Below, piece after piece: positions 8,853 to 16,699 of a stretch of 64,000 nucleotides of DNA. The stretch lies in the NCBI GenBank assembly GCA_039805905.1, contig JBDIVM010000002.1:372001-436000 (forward strand), given 5' to 3'. The notes under the pieces were generated by a model that saw only the letters and a program-made list of their open reading frames with translations, made no database searches and had not been told where the DNA came from. The DNA comes from Thermohalobaculum sp039805905. GTDB lineage: Bacteria; Pseudomonadota; Alphaproteobacteria; Rhodobacterales; Rhodobacteraceae. The stretch's first letter is position 1. The number at the start of each line of letters is the position of its first letter. The translations under genes and the position numbers were made by a program.

Positions 8853-8880
8853 GCGGGACGGAGCGATGGCTCCGCCCCGC
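8853..8880 (+). terminator. Strong stem-loop between TRAP binding-protein and permease genes
   Basis: A 12-bp left arm (8853-8864, GCGGGACGGAGC) pairs with 8869-8880 (GCTCCGCCCCGC) with one A-C mismatch and a 4-nt GATG loop. A short GTTCTTG follows, without a real T tract. Its place, 31 bp after the binding-protein stop and 41 bp before the small permease, fits an attenuator or 3' mRNA stabiliser that keeps the binding protein in excess over the permeases. This is an inference from position and stem strength. Confidence 0.5.
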
Positions 8881-8921
8881 GTTCTTGCAAGCCTCTCCAA
8901 GAAACAAGGGGGAATCGCCGG

Positions 8922-9932
8922 ATGGTCGGGTCCGATACAGCCAGGGCGGTTGCGGTCTCTGGATCAGCGCCGCTCGCCCGTATGTTCGGATGGGTGATGC
9001 TGGCGTTGATGGGGGCCTTCCTGCTCAACAACATCCTGACCTTCTATGTCGGGCTTCCCGGCGCCGGTGGAATATTCGGTTGGGAAACCAACGGGGCGCC
9101 GGGTCCGGCGATGTATGCACAGGCCGCGATCTACGCGATCCTGCCGGCGCTGGTGGCGGTCTATGTGTCAAGGACCCGCGACCGGTCGCTCCGGCAGGAC
9201 GCGGCGGCGGTCTCAAATGCCAACGAGACCCTGATCCGATGCGCCTTCTGGCTGGTGCTGCTCGTCGGCATCGCCGACACGGTGGTCTCGTTCCTGCGCG
9301 TCGAGGGCTACCTGCCGGCGATCGTCGGCGAGCGGCTGACAGTCGAGCTCGGCCGGTCGGAGTTCCGCGGCCAGTGGGTTCACATCCCCGTTGCCCTGCT
9401 GGGCATTGCCATCGGCCTCCTCACCCGCGGCATCAGCTTCATCTGGCTCTCCCTGCTGGTCGTCGTCGCCGAACTGCTGATCGTGTTCTCGCGCTTCGTC
9501 TACTCCTACGAGCAGGCCTTCATGGCCGACCTCGTGCGGTTCTGGTACGCGGCGCTGTTCCTGTTCGCCAGTGCCTACACCCTGCTCGAGGACGGCCACG
9601 TCCGGGTGGACGTGCTCTACGCCAGCTTCCGGCGCCAGCGGCAGGGCAGGGTGAATGCCTGGGGCGCCGTCCTGCTCGGGATGACGCTGTGCTGGACGAT
9701 CCTGCTGGTCGGCATGTGGAGCAAGTCGAGCATCATCAACAGCCCGCTGCTGGTGTTCGAGACGACCCAGACGGGCTTCGGCATGTACGTGAAATATTTC
9801 ATGGCCGGGTTCCTGGGCATCTTCGCGGTCTCGATGATGACCCAGTTTGTCAGCTCGTTCTTCGACTCGGTTGCCGACGCCCGGGGTGAGCCCGGCGGCC
9901 GCGGAAACCATCACACCGGCCCGGCGGGCTGA
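8922..9932 (+). CDS. TRAP transporter small permease (DctQ), N-terminally extended
   Basis: A 336-residue membrane protein. The C-terminal half (about 175-320) is a normal DctQ: FIWLSLLVVVAELLIVFSRF, the EDGHVRVDVLY motif and the paired helices after it. DctQ proteins usually have about 160-200 residues and four helices. Here an N-terminal stretch of about 165 residues adds three or four more hydrophobic segments (about 25-45, 65-85, 105-125 and 155-172). Larger DctQ subunits occur in the mannitol/chloroaromatic (FcbT2-type) TRAP branch. GGGGGAAT upstream supports the ATG at 8922. It overlaps nothing and is followed 29 bp later by the large permease; the two must form one transporter. Confidence 0.88.
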   Translation: MVGSDTARAVAVSGSAPLARMFGWVMLALMGAFLLNNILTFYVGLPGAGGIFGWETNGAPGPAMYAQAAIYAILPALVAVYVSRTRDRSLRQDAAAVSNANETLIRCAFWLVLLVGIADTVVSFLRVEGYLPAIVGERLTVELGRSEFRGQWVHIPVALLGIAIGLLTRGISFIWLSLLVVVAELLIVFSRFVYSYEQAFMADLVRFWYAALFLFASAYTLLEDGHVRVDVLYASFRRQRQGRVNAWGAVLLGMTLCWTILLVGMWSKSSIINSPLLVFETTQTGFGMYVKYFMAGFLGIFAVSMMTQFVSSFFDSVADARGEPGGRGNHHTGPAG

Positions 9933-9961
9933 GACGGGCACTCGGGGAGAGTCCTGCAACC

Positions 9962-12613
9962 ATGGAATTCTACTTCCTTCTCGTCCTCATCCTGCTGATG
10001 ATCCTGGCGCTCGGCTCGGGATATCCGGTGGCCTTCGCGCTGCCGGGCTCGGCGATCCTTACCATCGCCCTTGCCGCGCTTTCGGGCTACGTCTTCGCTG
10101 GCGACCCTTCGGCCTATTTCGCCCAGGGCGGCCCGATGCAGTGGCTGAGCGCTGGCGTCACCAATTTTCGCGGCGTCTACTGGGAGGCCGAGCGCGACAC
10201 GCTGATCGCGATCCCGCTCTTCATCTTCATGGGCATCATGCTGCAGCGCTCGAAGATCGCCGAGGAGCTCCTGGTGACCATGGCGCAACTCTTCGGCCCG
10301 ATCCCCGGCGGTCTCGGCATCGCCGTCGTCTTCGTCGGCGGGCTGCTGGCAGCAACCACCGGAATCGTCGGGGCGACCGTGGTCGCGATGGGCCTGATCT
10401 CGCTGCCGGCCATGTTGCAGCACAACTACTCGAAGCCCCTCGCCACCGGCACCATCGCGGCGTCCGGCACACTCGGCCAGATCATCCCGCCCTCGATCGT
10501 GCTGATCATCCTCGCCGACCAGCTTGCGGGCGCCGTGGACCAGGCCGGCACCTCCCGCAAGGCGATGTACACGCAGTCCACCGGCGAGCTGGCGATGCCG
10601 TCCGAGTTCGACATCACCTCGACCAGTGCCGGCGACATGTTCCTGGGCGCTTTGGTGCCCGGGCTCATGCTGGTCGGGATCTACATGGCGTTCATCCTCG
10701 GCTTTGCCATGCTGCGTCCGCACTACGCTCCGCCGGTGCCCTTCGAGGGCAGGTTCGACCGCCGATTCCTCGGCCGTGTGCTGGTAATCCTCACCCCGCC
10801 GCTGGCGCTGATCTTCCTGGTGCTGGGCTCGATCATCGCCGGCATTGCCACGGTCAACCAGGCTGGCGCGATCGGCGCGGCGGGTGCGCTGGTGATGGCC
10901 GGGTACAAGCTCAAGCCCGATTCGAGGGACACCTATGTGCCGCTGCTCGTCGGGCTTGTCTCGGTCGGAATCGTGCTGTTCGCGACGACCAGTTTCAACA
11001 CCAACATCAAGAACATCCAGACCCAGAGCGACCTGATCGGGGTGCTGATCGCCACGGTGGGCGTGATCGGCCTGCTGGTCTCGATCTGCTGGAGCGGCTG
11101 GCGCGCCCATCTGGTCGAGGACACGCTCCGGGGGGTGATGATCGAGACGGCGAAGACCACGTCGCTCGTCTTCATCATCCTGATCGGCGCCGCCATGCTG
11201 ACCGCGGCCTTCCGGGCGTTCGGGGGCGAGGATCTGGTCCGGCAGTTCCTCGAGGGCATGCCGGGCGGGTTCTGGTCGAAGTTCATCATCGTCATGGCGG
11301 TGATCTTCGTGCTCGGCTTCTTCCTCGATTTCATCGAGATCGCCGTCGTGGTGGTGCCGATCGTCTCGCCAATCCTGCTCGCGGATCCCTCGGCGAACGT
11401 GACCGCGGTCTGGCTCGGCGTGATGATCGGGCTGAACATCCAGACCTCGTTCCTGACCCCGCCCTTCGGCTTCGCGCTGTTCTACCTGCGCGGTGTCGCC
11501 CCGGCGGCGGTCAGAACCCTTGATATCTACAAGGGCGTGGTGGCATTCATTGCCCTCCAGCTTCTGGCGCTCGCAATTGCAGGCAACTACCCGCCGCTGG
11601 TAAACTACCTGCCGAACCGTGTCGCGCTCACCGCGGAAACCGCGCCGCCGCCGCTGAACCCTCGGCTGCAGTACTGCATGGAGGAATACGTCGTCGATCA
11701 GTTTGCGATGAACGGCGACGCGATCCGCGCGGCAATCGCCGCAGCGCGGGCGGCCGACCTCTCCGCGCTGCCGGACAAGCCGCGCAGGCAGTTGCTGGAA
11801 AGTTTCGACAAGGCCGAGTCCGCGTTCGATCTTCTCGCCAAGGCCAAGGCGGCCGAGACCAACATCGAGCAGCACGCACCGGATTACCGGCCGCTGCACG
11901 AGGCGGTGCGGCAGATCGAGAGCGATGTCCGCCAGATCGATGCCGAGATTGCCGATATCGAGCAGCTGATCCGCCGCGGCGGACCCGATCACCCGCGAAA
12001 GGCGGCGCGCGAGGAGCGCATTGCCGGGCACAGGGCCGAGCGCGAGGCGCTGCTGGCCGCGATTCCGGCGGAGTGGGACCCCTCGCACGAGACCTTCCTG
12101 GAATACACCAGGTCCGAGCGCGACGCGCGCAACGCCTACCGCAAGGCAACGGACGACGCCTATGCGCCGGTCGCCGAGATGCTGGCCCTGCTCCGCTCCA
12201 CCGAGGCGCTGGAGGGGTTGCGCGAGCGTCTGCTGACGTTCCAGTCCGAGCTCGCAGGCCTCGACACCGAGGCGGCCATCGCCCGTTTCGAGGCCGAGGA
12301 AGCCGCCGTCGGCGCGGTCGAGGGCACGCGCGAGATCCGCTCGATCCTCTCCAAGGGCCGGCGCGAGCTCAAGAACCGGGTACCGGCGCCGGAGGCGGCC
12401 GCCGAGAAGGTGACCGAGGCCATCGCCGCCCACGAGGCGGAGGTCGCCTGGCGACGGAATGCCGTCGGAACGGTTCTGCCTGTGCTCGAAGCCTATGACG
12501 CGGCGATCCGCGACACCATCGGGCTCCGCAGCCAGCCGCGGCTGCCCGAGGAGCAGGCGCTGTTCGTGGCCGGCTGCAACGCCGCCCATCGGGACATCTC
12601 GCTGAGCTTCTGA
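9962..12613 (+). CDS. TRAP transporter large permease (DctM) with long C-terminal coiled-coil domain
   Basis: An 883-residue protein. Residues 1 to about 545 are a TRAP large permease, with the FHATVGLI-like first half, GLLAATTGIVGATVVAMG, GQIIPPSIVLIILADQLAG and a matching second half ending at LTPPFGFALFYLRG plus a last helix (about 520-540). DctM proteins are normally about 425-450 residues; the FcbT3-type branch is somewhat longer with a soluble loop like the one at about 180-220 here. What follows, residues about 545-883, has no membrane segment and is rich in Glu, Ala, Arg and Leu heptads (SDVRQIDAEIADIEQLIRR, LLTFQSELAGLDTEAAIARF), predicting extended coiled coil. With an even number of helices it could lie in the cytoplasm. 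Function of this tail is unknown. Transcription ends at a clear hairpin. Confidence 0.9.
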   Translation: MEFYFLLVLILLMILALGSGYPVAFALPGSAILTIALAALSGYVFAGDPSAYFAQGGPMQWLSAGVTNFRGVYWEAERDTLIAIPLFIFMGIMLQRSKIAEELLVTMAQLFGPIPGGLGIAVVFVGGLLAATTGIVGATVVAMGLISLPAMLQHNYSKPLATGTIAASGTLGQIIPPSIVLIILADQLAGAVDQAGTSRKAMYTQSTGELAMPSEFDITSTSAGDMFLGALVPGLMLVGIYMAFILGFAMLRPHYAPPVPFEGRFDRRFLGRVLVILTPPLALIFLVLGSIIAGIATVNQAGAIGAAGALVMAGYKLKPDSRDTYVPLLVGLVSVGIVLFATTSFNTNIKNIQTQSDLIGVLIATVGVIGLLVSICWSGWRAHLVEDTLRGVMIETAKTTSLVFIILIGAAMLTAAFRAFGGEDLVRQFLEGMPGGFWSKFIIVMAVIFVLGFFLDFIEIAVVVVPIVSPILLADPSANVTAVWLGVMIGLNIQTSFLTPPFGFALFYLRGVAPAAVRTLDIYKGVVAFIALQLLALAIAGNYPPLVNYLPNRVALTAETAPPPLNPRLQYCMEEYVVDQFAMNGDAIRAAIAAARAADLSALPDKPRRQLLESFDKAESAFDLLAKAKAAETNIEQHAPDYRPLHEAVRQIESDVRQIDAEIADIEQLIRRGGPDHPRKAAREERIAGHRAEREALLAAIPAEWDPSHETFLEYTRSERDARNAYRKATDDAYAPVAEMLALLRSTEALEGLRERLLTFQSELAGLDTEAAIARFEAEEAAVGAVEGTREIRSILSKGRRELKNRVPAPEAAAEKVTEAIAAHEAEVAWRRNAVGTVLPVLEAYDAAIRDTIGLRSQPRLPEEQALFVAGCNAAHRDISLSF

Positions 12614-12630
12614 CGCGGGCCGGGGAAAAG

Positions 12631-12660
12631 AACGGGCGCTCCCGCCAGGCAGCGCCCGTT
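12631..12660. terminator. Bidirectional intrinsic terminator
   Basis: A perfect 10-bp inverted repeat, AACGGGCGCT (12631-12640) and AGCGCCCGTT (12651-12660), with a 10-nt loop. On the plus strand it is followed by TCGTT, and its own arm ends in TT; on the minus strand the arm is flanked by CTTTTCCCC. It lies between the convergent TRAP large permease and dehydrogenase genes and can stop transcription from both sides. Confidence 0.75.
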
Positions 12661-12703
12661 TCGTTCGGCAGCGCGCGACGGCGGGTGGCGGCGGGCGACG
12701 CCT

Positions 12704-13780
12704 TCAGTCGTTGGCGCCGCCGATGGCGCCGATCACCGCGGCGGTGACCTCCGCGGTCGTGGCGGTGCCGCCGAGGTCGCGGGGCCGCACCTGTTCCGCC
12801 CCCGTCACCCTCTCGATCGCCGCCAGGAGCGCGGCGGCGGCGCGCGGCTCGCCCAGGTGCTCGAGCATCATCGCGGCCGACCAGAACGATCCGATCGGGT
12901 TGGCGATCCCCTGCCCCATGATATCGAAGGCCGAGCCGTGGATCGGCTCGAACATCGACGGGAATTTCCGCTCCGGGTTCAGGTTGGCGGTCGGCGCGAG
13001 GCCGAGCGATCCGGTCAGCGCGGCGGCAAGGTCGCTGAGCACGTCCGCATGCAGGTTGGTGGCAACGATCGTGTCGAGCGACTTGGGCTTCAACACCATG
13101 CGTACGGTCATGGCATCGACCAGCATCCGGTCCGTGGTCACGTCCGGGTAGTCGCGCCGTACCTCCTCGAATACTGCGTCCCACATCACCATGCCGTGGC
13201 GCTGGGCGTTCGACTTCGTTACCAGCGTCAGGTGCCTGCGGGGGCGCGATCGCGCCAGTTCCAGCGCGAAGCGCTGCACCCGCTCGACGCCCGCCCGGGT
13301 GAACACGGCAACGTCCATGCCGACCTCGTGGCCGTGGCCCTGATGGACCCGGCCACCGGCCCCGGCATATTCTCCCTCCGAGTTCTCGCGCACGATCACC
13401 CAGTCGAGATCGCCCGGCCCCACGTCCCGCAGCGGGCTCCGGATGCCGGGCAGCACGCGGGCGGGCCGCACATTGGCATACTGGTCGAAGGGCTGGCAGA
13501 TGGCGAGCCTGAGGCCCCAGAGGGTGACATGATCCGGCACCCGCGGATCGCCCGCCGAGCCGAAATAGATCGCGTCGAACGGCCGGAGCAGATCGAGCCC
13601 GTCGGCCGGCATCATCGCCCCCTCGCGCAGATAGCGCTCCGAGCCCCAGTCGAAATGCGTCGCCTCGATCCGGAACCCGCCGTCCCGGGCGGCGAGCGCG
13701 TCGAGCACCTCGAGTCCGGCGCCGATCACCTCGGTGCCGATGCCGTCGCCGGGGATGGCGGCGATGCTGTAGGTCTTCAT
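12704..13780 (-). CDS. Tartrate/D-malate-type decarboxylating dehydrogenase (isopropylmalate dehydrogenase family)
   Basis: A 358-residue member of the isocitrate/isopropylmalate dehydrogenase family, which oxidises a 2-hydroxy acid with NAD and decarboxylates it. Visible are IPGDGIGTEV (about 8-17), FGSAGDPRVPDH, VRENSEGEYAG (phosphate/substrate loop), TKSNAQRHGMVMWD and FEPIHGSAFDIMGQGIANP. FGSAGDPRVPDHVTLWGLRL and ENSEGEYAG fit the tartrate dehydrogenase/D-malate dehydrogenase branch (TtuC/DmlA) better than LeuB. The start at 13780 has GAGGAG upstream and gives the correct N-terminus. It is the last gene of a minus-strand run after leuC, leuD and a HAD gene (33-bp gap), so it may act on the product of the LeuCD-type hydro-lyase. 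Confidence 0.85.
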   Translation of the reverse strand: MKTYSIAAIPGDGIGTEVIGAGLEVLDALAARDGGFRIEATHFDWGSERYLREGAMMPADGLDLLRPFDAIYFGSAGDPRVPDHVTLWGLRLAICQPFDQYANVRPARVLPGIRSPLRDVGPGDLDWVIVRENSEGEYAGAGGRVHQGHGHEVGMDVAVFTRAGVERVQRFALELARSRPRRHLTLVTKSNAQRHGMVMWDAVFEEVRRDYPDVTTDRMLVDAMTVRMVLKPKSLDTIVATNLHADVLSDLAAALTGSLGLAPTANLNPERKFPSMFEPIHGSAFDIMGQGIANPIGSFWSAAMMLEHLGEPRAAAALLAAIERVTGAEQVRPRDLGGTATTAEVTAAVIGAIGGAND

Positions 13781-13812
13781 GGGGACTCCTCGTGTCCTGA
13801 TCGGGTGCCGCT

Positions 13813-14532
13813 TCAGAGGCCGAGCGCATCCGCGATACCGCCGACATGGTCGGTTACGATGTCCCAGTCCGAGGTCGCCTCGAAATCCTTGGTCTGGTCG
13901 GCGCCGTATTCCGTGGGCCGGTTGACGTAGGCTGTCCGCATACCCTGCTCGCGGGCCGCCTTGAGGTCGTCGTTGTGGGCGGCGCACATCATCACGTCAT
14001 CCGGCCTCATCCCCAGCCCGGCGCAGGCGTTCCGGTAGGCGCGCGGGTCGCGCTTGTAGGCCCGAGTGATGTCAGACGACAGGATCAGGTCCCAGGGGAT
14101 CCCGGCACGCTTGGCCATGTTGACGAGGAGCTGGGTGGCGCCATTCGACAGCGGGCCGATGATGTAGCCCCGCTTCAGGCGCAGGAGCCCCGGCACCGAG
14201 TCGGGCCAGGGGTCGAGGCGGTGCCACATCAGGTTGATCTCGGCGACCTCGGCGTCGGTGAAGTGCCCGGCAATGCCGAACTCCTTCAGGATCACGTCCA
14301 GCCGCTCGCGGTGGATCACGTCGATCGGTGTCCAGGGCCGGGTGCCGGCGATGACGGGCGCCATGCCGGGGCGGTAGCCGGCGCGCCAGGCCCGCGCGAA
14401 CGCCTCCCAGTCCACCCCCTCGATTCCCTTCGCGCGGCCCAGCCGCTCGCCCATGCGGGTGACGGAGCCGCGCCAGTCGACCACGGTGCCGAAGGTATCG
14501 AACAGCAGAGCCTTGACGTCCGCCAGGCTCAT
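13813..14532 (-). CDS. Haloacid dehalogenase type II family hydrolase
   Basis: A 239-residue HAD-superfamily enzyme. The nucleophile is D12 in LLFDTFGTVVDWRGS, the diagnostic sequence of type II (L-2-haloacid) dehalogenases, which release halide from 2-haloacids with inversion. GPLSNGATQLLVNMAKRAG (about 127-145), the later lysine in RAYKRDPRAY and MMCAAHNDDLKAAREQGM near the C-terminus complete the motifs. The start codon overlaps the leuD stop by 4 bp (ATGA), so translation is probably coupled. Being locked between leuD and a tartrate-type dehydrogenase argues for a role in the same acid pathway, possibly dehalogenation or phosphatase-like repair of a side product. No halide-stress genes are nearby. 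Confidence 0.87.
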   Translation of the reverse strand: MSLADVKALLFDTFGTVVDWRGSVTRMGERLGRAKGIEGVDWEAFARAWRAGYRPGMAPVIAGTRPWTPIDVIHRERLDVILKEFGIAGHFTDAEVAEINLMWHRLDPWPDSVPGLLRLKRGYIIGPLSNGATQLLVNMAKRAGIPWDLILSSDITRAYKRDPRAYRNACAGLGMRPDDVMMCAAHNDDLKAAREQGMRTAYVNRPTEYGADQTKDFEATSDWDIVTDHVGGIADALGL

Positions 14533-15161
14533 GGGATGTCTCCGTCGGTGATATCGTGGACCCAGGGACGGGCGAGGCGGTCCGCCGCCTGGAAGGCGGC
14601 GATCTCGGGCAGGCGCCGGACGGTCATGCCGATGTCGTCGAGTCCCGTCAGCAGCGACTGGCGCCTGAGCTCGTCGACCTCGAACGGCACCGGCGCGCCG
14701 TTTGGCGGCATCACCACCTTGCGCCCGAGATCGACGGTGAACGGCGCCTCGGGCTGGGCGCGGGCGATCGCGGCGAAGGCCTCGACCGTCTCGGCCGGCA
14801 GCGCCACCGGCAGGGTGCCGTTCTGGAAGCAGTTGCTGGCGAAGATGCCGCCGAAGCTCGGCGCGATGATCGCCCGGATGCCGATGCCGTTCAGCGCCCA
14901 GACCGCGCCCTCGCGCGACGAGCCGCAGCCGAAGTTGCGCCCGGCGAGCAGGATCGGCGCGCCACGCCAAGGGGAGCGGTTGAGAAGGAAATCCGGATTC
15001 TCCGAGCCGTCCTCGCGGTAGCGCCAGGGGCCGAAGGCGTGCAGCCCGAACTCGTCGCGCTTCGCCGTGATGTAGCGCTCGGCCGGAACGATCACGTCGG
15101 TGTTGACGTTCTCCTCCATCAGTGGCGCGGCGGGGCCTGAGACTGCGGTGAAGGGGATCAT
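14529..15161 (-). CDS. leuD: 3-isopropylmalate dehydratase small subunit (or paralogue)
   Basis: A 210-residue LeuD. It forms the swivel domain that completes the aconitase-like active site of the LeuCD heterodimer. Diagnostic stretches are NVNTDVIVPAERYI (about 18-31), FGLHAFGPWRYREDGSENPDFLLN, GRNFGCGSSREGAVWAL and PSFGGIFASNCFQNG. The start at 15161 overlaps the leuC stop by 4 bp, as is common for this pair. Since the dehydrogenase in the same operon looks like tartrate dehydrogenase and not LeuB, the pair may hydrate another substrate such as citraconate or a methylmalate. Leucine biosynthesis remains possible, because the window cannot show whether another leuCD exists. Confidence 0.9.
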   Translation of the reverse strand: MIPFTAVSGPAAPLMEENVNTDVIVPAERYITAKRDEFGLHAFGPWRYREDGSENPDFLLNRSPWRGAPILLAGRNFGCGSSREGAVWALNGIGIRAIIAPSFGGIFASNCFQNGTLPVALPAETVEAFAAIARAQPEAPFTVDLGRKVVMPPNGAPVPFEVDELRRQSLLTGLDDIGMTVRRLPEIAAFQAADRLARPWVHDITDGDIP

Positions 15162-16567
15162 GTGCCGCCCCCCAGCTTGCGGACGTCGGTGATCTGGCCG
15201 GTGACCGCCGCGGCGGCGGCCATGGCGGGGCTGGCGAGATGGGTGCGCGCCCGCGGCCCCTGCCGGCCGACGAAGTTGCGGTTGGTGGTCGAGACCGCCC
15301 GGGCGCCCGGCGCGACCCGCTCGCCATTGGCGGCGACGCATTGCGAGCAGCCGGGCTCGCGCCACTCGAAGCCGGCGGCGCGGAACAGGGCGTCGAGCCC
15401 CTCCGCCTCCGCGGCACGCTTGACCGCCTGGCTGCCGGGCACGACCCAGGCACAGGTACCCGCGGCGACCCTCCGACCCTTCACGACCGCTGCGGCGGCG
15501 CGCAGGTCGGAAAGCCGCGCATTGGTGCAGGAGCCGATGAACACATGGTCAACCTTCAGCCCCTCGAGCGGCATCCCCGGCGTGAGCCCCATGTAGTCGA
15601 GCGCGGCCGCCCAGGCTTCGCGCCGGCTGGCGTCAGGCGCGGCGGCCGGGTCGGGCACCCGGCCCGTGATGCCGCAGGCATGCTCGGGGCTGGTGCCCCA
15701 GGTGATCTGCGGCTCCAGCCGCGAGACGTCTAGCGCGATCTCCCGGTCGAATCCGGCACCATCCCCGGTCGGCAGCGTCCGCCAGTGCGCCAGCGCGGCG
15801 TCCCAGGCGGCGCCCTTCGGCGCGAAGCGGCGGCCGGCGAGGTATTCATAGGTCGTGTCGTCCGGCGCGATCTGGCCCATCTTGGCGCCGAACTCGATCG
15901 ACATGTTGCAGATGGTCAGCCGCCCCTCGACCGGCATCATACTGATGGCCGGGCCGGCATACTCGACCGCATGGCCATCGCCGCCCGCAGTGCCGATGGT
16001 GCCGATCAGGTGCAGGATCATGTCCTTCGGCCCAACGCCGGGCGGAACTTGCCCCTCGAAGCGCACCCGCATGGTGTGCGGGGCCTTCTGGATGATGCAC
16101 TGGGTCGCCAGCACATGGGCGATCTCGGTCGAGCCGATGCCGAAGGCGAGCGCGCCCAGTCCCCCGTGGGTCGAGGTGTGGCTGTCGCCGCAGGTGATCA
16201 TCAGCCCGGGCAGCGTCAGTCCGAGCTCGGGTCCTATGACATGGACGATGCCCTGCTCGGGGTCGTTGACGTCGAAATGGCGCACCCCGGCCTCGGCGGC
16301 GCGCTGTTGCAGCGCGGGGACGAGGCGCGCGCTGATCTCGGTCGAGACCGCGGTTCGGCCCGGCGCCGACGAGACGGCGTGGTCGGCAACGGCGAAGTTG
16401 AGACCAGGGCTCAGGACCTTCAGGCCGCGGCCGGCGAGCTCGGCGAGCCCGCGCGCGCCCGAGAGGTCGTGGAGCAGGCTGCGGTCGACATGCAGGAGCG
16501 CATAGCCGCCGCCAAGATCGGCGACGACATGCGGGGTCCAGCATTTCTCGAACAGCGTCCTGGTCAT
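15158..16567 (-). CDS. leuC: 3-isopropylmalate dehydratase large subunit (or paralogue)
   Basis: A 469-residue LeuC, the catalytic subunit that holds the 4Fe-4S cluster. MTRTLFEKCWTPHVV opens the protein; TCGDSHTSTHGGLGALAFGIG, HVFIGSCTNAR and the CSQC cysteine pair near the C-terminus supply the cluster ligands and substrate contacts. Length agrees with family members (about 466-470). Longer in-frame openings are possible upstream (for example at 16600), but none has a good ribosome-binding site, and 16567 matches the conserved N-terminus. A 132-bp gap upstream separates it from the quinone reductase gene and could hold a promoter. It shifts a hydroxyl between carbons of a malate-type acid together with LeuD. 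Confidence 0.9.
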   Translation of the reverse strand: MTRTLFEKCWTPHVVADLGGGYALLHVDRSLLHDLSGARGLAELAGRGLKVLSPGLNFAVADHAVSSAPGRTAVSTEISARLVPALQQRAAEAGVRHFDVNDPEQGIVHVIGPELGLTLPGLMITCGDSHTSTHGGLGALAFGIGSTEIAHVLATQCIIQKAPHTMRVRFEGQVPPGVGPKDMILHLIGTIGTAGGDGHAVEYAGPAISMMPVEGRLTICNMSIEFGAKMGQIAPDDTTYEYLAGRRFAPKGAAWDAALAHWRTLPTGDGAGFDREIALDVSRLEPQITWGTSPEHACGITGRVPDPAAAPDASRREAWAAALDYMGLTPGMPLEGLKVDHVFIGSCTNARLSDLRAAAAVVKGRRVAAGTCAWVVPGSQAVKRAAEAEGLDALFRAAGFEWREPGCSQCVAANGERVAPGARAVSTTNRNFVGRQGPRARTHLASPAMAAAAAVTGQITDVRKLGGGT

Positions 16568-16699
16568 GATCCGCAACGTCGCCCCAGCATATCCGTCCAT
16601 CGCGTCGCCCGCGCGCCCTTCCGTGGAGAATGACCGGACGGCAGCCCGGGTCAAGCGCCGGGCAGCCCGCGCGCCCTGCAAATCCGGAGGGCGATGGCT

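Noticed and set aside
9911..12589. An 892-codon frame antisense to the TRAP large permease
   Set aside because: The translation is an Asp/Arg/His-rich shadow of the permease codons and has no domain.
16568..16699. Attenuator or leucine leader peptide before leuC
   Set aside because: There is a weak GCCCGG/CCGGGC pairing but no leucine-rich short frame and no T tract.
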